Assembly (NCBI RefSeq): GCF_028554725.1 | Contig: NC_071670.1 | Span: 26,158,001-26,222,000 of the forward strand | Direction of reading: 5' to 3' | Source of the DNA: Zeugodacus cucurbitae | Taxonomy: Eukaryota; Arthropoda; Insecta; Diptera; Tephritidae | Length of the DNA stretch: 64,000 bases | In this document: positions 56,940 to 64,000 of the stretch, piece by piece | Position numbering within the stretch: position 1 is the stretch's first letter | How the letters are laid out: each line of letters opens with the position of its first letter | Translations under genes and position numbers: made by a program | The notes under the pieces: model-generated | Told to the model about the DNA's origin: nothing | The model's database searches: none | Seen by the model: only the letters and a program-made list of their open reading frames with translations

Positions 56940-57140
56940 GCCGTAGTGACTGCTGTTCTCATATTCGGTATGTTGCTTCTTGAAAAGTAATGGTTCAATT
57001 TCGACCATTTTTAGAAGATCGACGCCTACGGAATATATCATCAGGATATCGGAAATGTTATGTACCAAATTTGGATGAAATTGATCGATTAGTTCCTGAG
57101 ATAATCGGTTTGACCAAAGTTTCCATACAACCTTTACTAT
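56940..57140 (-). mobile_element. Diverged DINE-like fragment, copy DH16
   Basis: GAAATTGATCGATTAGTTCC followed by GAGATAATCGGTTTGACC corresponds to the family's GAAATCGGTCGAGTAGTTCC and GAGATATGGTTTTTGACC. The preceding CCATTTTTAGAAGATCGACG also aligns loosely. No termini. Confidence 0.4.
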
Positions 57141-58426
57141 GATATGTAGTAGTCCCCATTTTTTTAATATTAAACAAGGAATATCCCTCCTTACATTGCA
57201 ATCATAAAAGAAAGATTATGTTGTGGCTCACCTATTACAAAATGAATCAGCTATAGTGACATCACGAAAAAAAAGCTAGGGAACCTCTATAACCGCATTG
57301 ATGTACCATAATTTGAAATTATTGGAGTGTTTCTAAAAATTATTTGGCTCCAGATATAATGTGATACTCAGTTTTGAGAAAATGTTTGATATGTTGGGAG
57401 AAGAGACTCTCAAATCATAATTAACAATGCTATCCAAACCGTTCGTAATTTTAAATGTTCCTAGTACATTGGGTGAATATAGCGGATATTTTTACTTGAA
57501 AGTCATGAACTTTTTTTAACACTCCTTTGTAATTGAAAATTTTGCAACATTAATAAAATATCCGTATATCCATATGCCATATTCACATACACATACCCAT
57601 GTGCATGTACATACATATATCCTTTTTTAAATGTTATCATATTGGAAACTAAAAAACTAATAAATCTGGGAACATTAAATCGCAAAGGTGAGTCAACAGT
57701 GAAATGGACAAATACAAAGGACGTAATATTCAAGTGTAAAATGTAATCCTATGATATGGATTATTATACCAAAACCTTGTAGTTTCGAATCAACCACATC
57801 TGCCAGAAGTCAAAACTATGTAGAATGTCTTTTAATCACGTAATGAAAGTACATAAGTACATATGTACATACATAAACACCATGGAGCACATTTGCGATT
57901 ATGTTATTATTATACGAGTGTGTATGTTTATACATATGTGTTGCAGCTGGCAATTCGTAAACAATAAAATATCCATCGGCTTATGTTTGTCACATTTTGA
58001 CCACACATATGGGTTTTTTATTCTATAGCACTTTGGTTTCGAAAGCATTATTTATCGTTCATAATATTTTTGCATCAAACTTAAAAATTTAGTGGTCAAC
58101 ATGCTGTTATGTTAATTTAAACGTGAGTAAAATTTTAGAATGTATGAAAAAGCATATCGTCAACTCCCAAATCAGTCTAACATGTTGAATTCTTTTGACT
58201 ATTACGAGTACTGTGAAGATAGCGCAATAGATCGAAACAGTATTCGTCAAATTTTATATTTTATAATACAAAAATATTCTTATAACTCAATCATTAGAGT
58301 TTAACTCACAACTTATTACAAATAAGGCAGCTTTCATTTCTATAGTTGACGACTTCGGGAACGCCTTACACAAGCTTCCAAAGAGTTTTTGGATACTACA
58401 AAATATCTATAGTTAGATTTAAATGG
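57141..58426. other. Unclassified DNA with microsatellites
   Basis: TACATACATA and CATATGTACA tracts at 57590-57620 and 57850-57875. No supported gene or transposon end. Confidence 0.4.
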
Positions 58427-58759
58427 GAACGTCTGAAGGAAGGTATTGCCCAGAAGCGTAGAGCCAATAGAAGTTTCTGTTTCAACAGAGCAAGACCACA
58501 CATATTGATGGTGACTCGATAGAAGCTTCGGTTTGTTTTGTTCTGACCACCTTATAGTCCAGAACAAAAAGTGATTATTAACTGTTCCTGTCTATTGCGA
58601 AACATTCGACTCAAGAGAAACTTTTTAAAATTGATAGTCTCAGTTTTTCGCAACGAGGGTTCCTATAAGAGTGAACTTATGACATTATCTTCCAAACTTA
58701 AAAAATTTGAACAAAATTATGCATATTTGACATTGAATCATTCTAACTGTGCTAAATAA
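58427..58759 (+). pseudogene. mariner transposase C-terminal pseudogene
   Basis: A single reading frame, with in-frame TAG and TGA stops, gives ERLKEGIAQKRRANRSF, FNRARPHILMVTR (family HQDNARPHTS, second catalytic Asp lost), then PPYSPEQK and LRNIRLKRNFLKLIVSVFRN, and finally EGSYKSELMTLSSKLKKFEQ with NYAYLT. This is the order of the SETMAR/mariner transposase C-terminus (PPYSPDLAPSDYHLF ... FYE.GI..LP.RW..VIEQNG.Y). The third catalytic block is gone between PPYSP and the LRN segment. It ends at TAA 58757-58759. It is a different mariner lineage from the MITE at 7.4 kb (SDYHLF type versus CDFFLFPK type). Confidence 0.8.
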
Positions 58760-59379
58760 AAACTTCAATTCAAGAATAATACATTTAATTATACTAGACT
58801 TTATATATTATTGCCGTGAGGAGTTTTTGGTTCAGAAGAAGATTTTTCAACCTTTAAAAAAGCAAACAACGAAATATCGTTTTAAGTGACATTCGATAGA
58901 AGTACAAAGAATCGGCCAAATATGGCCGATACCGATGCGAATTTGATATTTTTTGCCGATACTGGCCGATGCAAAGGGCAATTAATCGGTCGGTCTCTAA
59001 TTGTAAGTATCAAGCAAATTACAATCTTAGGCCATTTATGAGATAAATTTCATTTCGGTGTTTTGTAAATTTTACTTTCGCATACAAAAAATAATATATG
59101 ACAATTTGACAATGTTCGAGTTGTTGCGAAAAGGTTTGCTTACTAAAGAAAAATAGTGTGTAGCGAAAAGAATACTTGGAATTTGAGAATTCATAATTAC
59201 TTTTTATCATACTTAGGGCTAACATAATTCGGTATGAAAGAGAGTTTATATCAACTTTTTAGGCTTGTGAAACATCTTCTAATATAGTCTAACCTTAACT
59301 GTACCCACAAATTCTACGACTCCGAAAACTCACTAAATTACTCCTCTGCGACTAATTGTAGATCTCTAAATTTACAGAT
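58760..59379. other. Unclassified DNA with a GGCCGAT cluster
   Basis: Between 58912 and 59000 the words CGGCCAAATATGGCCGAT, GCCGATACTGGCCGATGC and ATTAATCGGTCGGTCTCTA are packed together. In complement this begins TAGAGACCGACCGATTAAT, which resembles the subterminal region of some hAT elements, but no partner end was found. The rest is featureless. Confidence 0.4.
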
Positions 59380-60526
59380 AACAAGTTAGGAAGCGCTAAG
59401 TTCAGGTGTAACCGAACATTTTATATTCTCGCAATATATTTATTTGATTTCATTAATATAACACACAATTTGACCCCCATATTCGTATAAATTCCATTGA
59501 AGGTTTGAAAACCCTAATATTAAGTATATGGGAGTTAGGTGAAGTTATGACCCGATTTCACATATTTTAGGCACAGACATATTATTAAAATAAAGATATT
59601 CCCTCCAAATATATTTTCGGTAAAAAAAAATTATAAGCATTATGTTCGATATATGGGGCCTTGAAAATTTATGGTCCGATTTCGTCGATTTTTAGAAGGG
59701 CGATGCCACACTATAAATGATATCCGATATCTTCACTAGTGCTTACTTTATATATTGTAAAGTAAACAATTCAGATCGTCTTTAAAGTTCTGGTAAATAG
59801 GAAGTAGGCGTGGTTGTGAACCGATTTGAAATATTGCAAACCGAATTTCATTGAAATTGGTCGAGTAGTTTCGGATATATGGTTTTGACCCATAAGTGGG
59901 CGGAAACACGCCCATTTAAAATTTTGTATACCATTTTGAGTGCAGGTCTTCCGTACCTTCTTTATAATGAAATTTAAGGTTTCTGTTGGTTTTCCTTACT
60001 GAATTAAATCATTTGTAGTAGTTTTCAACGTAACTTTTGTATGGGAGGTGGGCGTGGTTATAATCCGATTTCCTCCATTTTTGGACTATATATGGAAATG
60101 CCTGAAAAACGACTCCTGAGAGTTAATGTAGCTTTAGTAGTTTACGAGGTATACACAAAAACTTAGGAGGGGACGGGGCCATGCCCACTTGCTCAAAAAA
60201 AATTACATCCTAATATGCCCCTTCCCGGAACAATCCTTCGTGACAAATTTCACTGTCATAGCTTAATTTATGGCTTAGTTATAGCTCTTTATGGTGCCAA
60301 GGAACACATGTTCCAAGTTTCATTAAGATATCTCAATTTTTACTCAACTTACAGCTTGAACGGACGGACAAACAGACAGACATCCGGATTTGAACTTTAC
60401 TCGTCACCCTGAGCACTTTGGTATATATAACCTTATATCTAACTCGTTGTTTTAGGACTTACAAACAATCGTTATGTGAACAAAACTATAATACTCTCTT
60501 AGCAACTTTTGTTGCGAGAGTATAAC
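59380..60526 (-). mobile_element. Full-length but diverged DINE-like element, copy DH17
   Basis: AACAAGTTAGGAAGCGCTAA with GTTCAGGTGTAACCGAAC (one stem mismatch) at the left and AGCAACTTTTGTTGCGAGAG at the right. The body has features of both subfamilies, for example GATTTCATTAATATAACACA next to GGAAGTAGGCGTGGTTGTGA. Several small deletions occur relative to DH14/DH15. Confidence 0.8.
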
Positions 60527-61382
60527 AAATCTAGATCCACAGCTTGAAGTACTGAATTCTCAATAGGTTAAGAGGTTAAGAGTCAGCTACAACAATATTG
60601 CAGAAGCTAAAAAATAACAATATACGCGCTATGTAAGCAAATACCTGCAGCTCATTTACTCGCCACTGACATTTACGGTTTGATGTGATTCCGACAAACA
60701 AAGCCCTTTTGTTCGAATTGTTTACGCAGCAGCGTGGCAGCACTTACGCGCCATAAATTTGACCAGCGAATCAACCACAACGGTTTATAAAAACGAACAG
60801 ACGAAAGTCTTCGCTCGCATTCAATTATTTGGTGCGAAATTCACAAAACGCTGACAAGCGTGCAAAATTTTCCCTGCTTTGTTGCTGCTCAATTGATAGT
60901 TGGCAAATTGCACAAACGATCAAATCGTTCGAACACAAAGTAACAAGCCAAATGCAAACGTTCAATGCACTCGCCCAAATATTAATTGCTGGAGGGCAAA
61001 TAATCCAAGCATGTGCTATTTGCATAGAAGTACTTACGCAACACTCGTGCACTTATGGTACACACATTCATATACATATTTATTCAGTAGTTTTGGACAC
61101 AATACTTCATATTTTGCATAATAAAAATTTCGGTCACAGATTATTTGTGCGAAGGATCACATCGAATGCGTTGCCATTGATGCGTAGTGGATTCGAATAT
61201 TAGCTGTGAGGTTACGGTAGTTGTGGCCACACATCATTTATCTGCCCATATAACGGATGTATTCATGTATTCATGATATCCCCTGCGCGTATTCGGACAT
61301 GTGTGGTTTGTTAAACTTGTGGAGGAGGTAAACAACGAGGGGAATATAGGGCGCGTAACGCTTTACCAAATGGCAAAAAAAA
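60527..61382. other. Unclassified DNA, no supported gene
   Basis: TATAAAAA at 60786-60793 lies about 33 bp before GCATTC, an imperfect initiator, so a weak TATA promoter is conceivable. The long frame just downstream begins at a TTG codon, not ATG, and has no recognised domain. I therefore do not annotate a gene here. Confidence 0.35.
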
Positions 61383-61436
61383 AAACAAATAAGGAAAAAT
61401 TAAAGAATGACAAATTTCGGGTGCAACCCAAAAATT
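61383..61436 (-). mobile_element. DINE-like 3'-end scrap, copy DH18
   Basis: AAACAAATAAGGAAAAATTA, then AATTTCGGGTGCAACCCAAA, matches the 3' terminus and hairpin with many changes. Nothing of the body is left. Confidence 0.5.
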
Positions 61437-61512
61437 GTGAAATGGATTAATAACACAAATCGATAAATTCATGATATCAGTGCAGTGTTAATGTACTTAC
61501 CAATAGCTAAAA

Positions 61513-62665
61513 TTTTTATACTCTCGCAACAAAGTTGCTAAGAGACTACTTTAGTTTTGTTCACCTAACGGTTGGTTGTAAGTCCTAAAACTAAACGAGT
61601 TAGATATAAAGTTATATATACCACAGTGATCAGAGTGACGAGAAAAGTTCAAATCCGGATGTCTGTCTGTCCGTCCGTGCTGTAAATTGAGTAAAAATTG
61701 AGATATCTTAATGAAACTTGGAACATGTGTTCCTTGGCACCATAAAGAGCTATAACTAAGCCATAAATTAAGCTATGACAGTGAAATTTGTCACGAAGGA
61801 TTGTTCTGGGAAGGGGCATATTTGGATGAAATTTTTTTAGGCGTGGGCGTGGCCCCAAAATGGGTATTTTGTATATATCTCCCAAACCAATAAAACTATT
61901 ATACATAAACCAAACTTTCTGCAGTCGGTTCCCTTACGTACCCCACCACACATCCTAAAACTAGTTGAAATCGGATTATAACCACGCCCACCTCCCGTAC
62001 AAAGGTTATGTTCAAAATTACTAAAGTGCGTTAACTCACTAACGAAAAACATCAGAAACACAAAATTTTACAGAAGGAAGCTACACACTTATATATTAAT
62101 ATATTTAATATTTTCTTGACACCCTGATGACACGTGTGGAAAATGGATTAAATCGGTTCACAACCACGACTACTTCCCATATAACTCAATTTTGAATTCC
62201 ATCTCATTCCTTCACTTTATAATATATATAAGGAACCAATGAAGATAGCGGAATAAAACTTTACACAAATACTGTATATGATGCCACAGCACTTGTGAAC
62301 AAATTATCGATATCGGACTATAACTTTTCAATGCCCCGTAAATCGAATATGAAGAACTCATCGGTAAATCTCTCAGATATCTTAATTTAATTCAGAGGGA
62401 ATCTTTTTCTTCTAATAGATTGTCTCTGTACCAAAAATGATTAAAATCGGGTCATAACTTCCCCTAGCTCCCATATACCTAATTATACGGTTTTCAAAAA
62501 TACGATGGGCTTAATAGCTTATAAATCGGTTAATATGTGAAATATCTTGGACTTTATGCCGAATATATGGGTCATATTGTGTGTTATTTTAATAAAACTA
62601 TAGCAATAAATTGCGAGAGTATAAAATATTCGGTTGCACCCGAACTTAACTTTTCCTTACTTGTT
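61513..62665 (+). mobile_element. DINE-like element, both ends present, copy DH19
   Basis: TTTTTATACTCTCGCAACAA with GTTGCTAAGAGACTACTTTA at the left and TTGCGAGAGTATAAAATATT, CGGTTGCACCCGAAC and CCTTACTTGTT at the right. Short microsatellite (GTCTGTCTGTCCGTCCG). Small internal deletions. Belongs with DH8, DH9 and DH11. Confidence 0.83.
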
Positions 62666-63325
62666 AGAACTAGAATACATAGTACTAATCGAAAAAATCT
62701 AATTTAATTATACGTATTATGACAACTTCTACCACGTAAATTGTTATAATAGTGGAATAGGGCTAGATCATGGTCTGGACTGATTTCACCACAATATTGG
62801 GTCTAATGGGGCTACATTGGGTCTATACTCGCGAATATGTTTCCAGTAAATTTTTAAATGTTACTTTAAATTATTTATTTTAATTTTTAGGCTTTTACAG
62901 CCGGTTTCACGAATTTTACATTTGGCATCCAAAAAATTAAAAGGCAGGGATGTTAGTAACAAAAACAGCTGATTTATGAAAACAAATAAATTGTATTTGT
63001 TTGTCAAAATGGGAAACAAATTGGAAATCAGCTTATAGAAAAACCTAACCATGGCTACGTATGACAGTATTTAAATAATATTTAAATGGCAAATCGTGAC
63101 CATTTAAATAAAAATTAAGTCAAATGGTGAAACTGAAATTAATTATCTTCCCTTATTCCCTTATTTGTTTCGTTTTGTTACTGGCGAAGCGAAAGTACTT
63201 GGCGAACCCGTTTAAATGCCTCAAGTCACTTCCCAAAGTTTTTCTCAAATACCTCGACCTACTTTTTTTCTTTTAGAATGAAAAACACATTTATTTCTTA
63301 TTAAGAATGAAAAACAAAAAAAAAA
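62666..63325. other. Unclassified A+T-rich DNA
   Basis: Contains a loose inverted repeat, CAGCTGATTT near 62968 and AAATCAGCTT near 63025, enclosing A+T-rich sequence. No gene recognised. Confidence 0.4.
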
Positions 63326-63973
63326 ACAATCAAAGGAAAGCCTAAGTTCGGGTGCAACCAAACATTTCATACTCTCGCAATTTATTGCTATATTTTTATT
63401 AAGATAACTTACAATTTGACCCGTATAGTCCGATTTCTACAATTTATTCAAACGTGATGCCACGGATCATATACAGTATTTGTGTAAACTTTTATTCCGC
63501 TTTATTATCCCATAAGCAGGCGATGCCACACTCATTTTCCTTTTTGTAAAAAAATCTGCAGCTTCTTCTGCTATTTCTTCTGTAAAATTTAGTGTTTCTG
63601 ACGTTTTTCGTTAGTGAGTTAACGCACTTTTAGTAATTTTCAACCTAACCTTTGTATGGGAGGTGGGCGTGGTTATTATCCCATTTTAAATATTTTCTTG
63701 GGGTATGGTGAGGTACGTAAGATAACCGACTGCAGAAAGATTGGTTTATATAGCTTTAATGGTTTGCAAGATATATACAAAAAACCTATTTGGGTCAGGG
63801 TCACGCCCACTCCCCCAAAAAAATTACATCCAAATATGGCCCTTACTGGGACCATCTTTTATAACTTTATTTATGGCTTAGTTATGACACTTTATGTGTT
63901 TTCGGTTTTCGCCACGGACCGACAGACAGACATTAGGACTCGTCTCGTCGCCCTGATCGTTTTGATATATAAA
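63326..63973 (-). mobile_element. DINE-like element, internally deleted and 5'-truncated, copy DH20
   Basis: Starts AACAATCAAAGGAAAGCC with hairpin GTTCGGGTGCAACCAAAC (stem weakened) and TACTCTCGCAATTTATTG. A deletion joins TTATTCCGCTTTATTATCC to CCATAAGCAGGCGATGCC. It ends after the CGGACCGACAGACAGACATT microsatellite region at about 63973, without the 5' fold. The window ends 27 bp later. Confidence 0.75.
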
Positions 63974-64000
63974 AATTACATAAATATGTGTATGTTTTGC

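Noticed and set aside
60829..61203. 124-codon plus-strand frame downstream of a TATA-like box
   Set aside because: Its first codon is TTG rather than ATG, there is no known domain, the TATA-to-initiator spacing is slightly long, and a fly gene start cannot be claimed from this.
62960..63035. Inverted repeat CAGCTGATTT / AAATCAGCTT
   Set aside because: Short, imperfect and in A+T-rich DNA; no target duplication or second copy seen.
1..64000. CRISPR arrays, phage or bacterial operons, tRNA or rRNA genes
   Set aside because: No regularly spaced repeats of CRISPR type, no cloverleaf or rRNA core sequence, and the mobile elements are all eukaryotic; long tandem similarity is explained by transposons and the 125 bp triplication.
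1..64000. LTR retrotransposons or endogenous viral genes
   Set aside because: I found no paired long terminal repeats with TG..CA ends, no retroviral-type protease or integrase, and no envelope-like frame; all reverse transcriptases seen are of the non-LTR type.

Overview
The window is almost certainly nuclear DNA of a higher fly (Diptera, Schizophora). A tephritid fruit fly is my best guess. The reasons are strong A+T richness, dispersed CATATGTA-type microsatellite tracts, many DINE-1/INE-1-like repeats, and Jockey-, I-, R1- and mariner-type elements. The species assignment is inference. I found no convincing host protein-coding gene, no tRNA or rRNA, and no CRISPR or prokaryotic operon. 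What can be supported is a dense, layered transposon graveyard.

The dominant repeat is a 1.0-1.4 kb family, present as about 20 full or partial copies totalling roughly 14 kb by my coordinates. One end reads TTTTATACTCTCGCAAC and folds on itself. The core carries a GACA/GACG microsatellite and CCACGCCC-type words. The other end has a reverse-complement subterminal repeat (TTGCGAGAGTATAAAA), a GTTCGG/CCGAAC hairpin and terminal ACTTGTT. This is the architecture of DINE-1/INE-1 (non-autonomous Helentron) elements.

Layout: 1-2560 microsatellite-rich DNA; 2.6-10.5 kb DINE-like copies, two Helitron-like elements and a mariner MITE; 11.0-13.0 kb an R1-like reverse transcriptase remnant and a LINE copy (here called LINE-X); 15.6-21.1 kb a pogo-like DNA transposon interrupted by a 4.9 kb I-like LINE; 21.4-24.4 kb a nearly intact 5'-truncated Jockey-type LINE; 24.4-25.4 kb a DINE-like copy; 27.2-29.0 kb a TTAA-flanked DNA transposon with an unplaced protein; 30.3-32.1 kb LINE-X and DINE-like remnants; 33.0-33.9 kb and 37.7-38.1 kb Tc1/mariner transposase pseudogenes; 38.1-39.7 kb a DINE-like copy split by LINE-X; 42.3-42.8 kb an RNase H LINE remnant; 43.8-49.6 kb further DINE-like, Tc1 and pogo-like elements, including a second pogo-like copy split by LINE-X; 51.3-64.0 kb eight more DINE-like copies or pieces, a hAT-type MITE and a mariner pseudogene.

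The most informative result is internal. The two pogo-like copies each carry a different LINE insertion, and each preserves the other's empty target site. A third locus at 43.9 kb preserves the empty TA site of one pogo-like copy. Target duplications and relative order can therefore be read directly. The best candidate for something poorly described is the TTAA-flanked element at 27.2-29.0 kb, whose decayed protein belongs to a repeated arthropod family I cannot place in a named transposase class.
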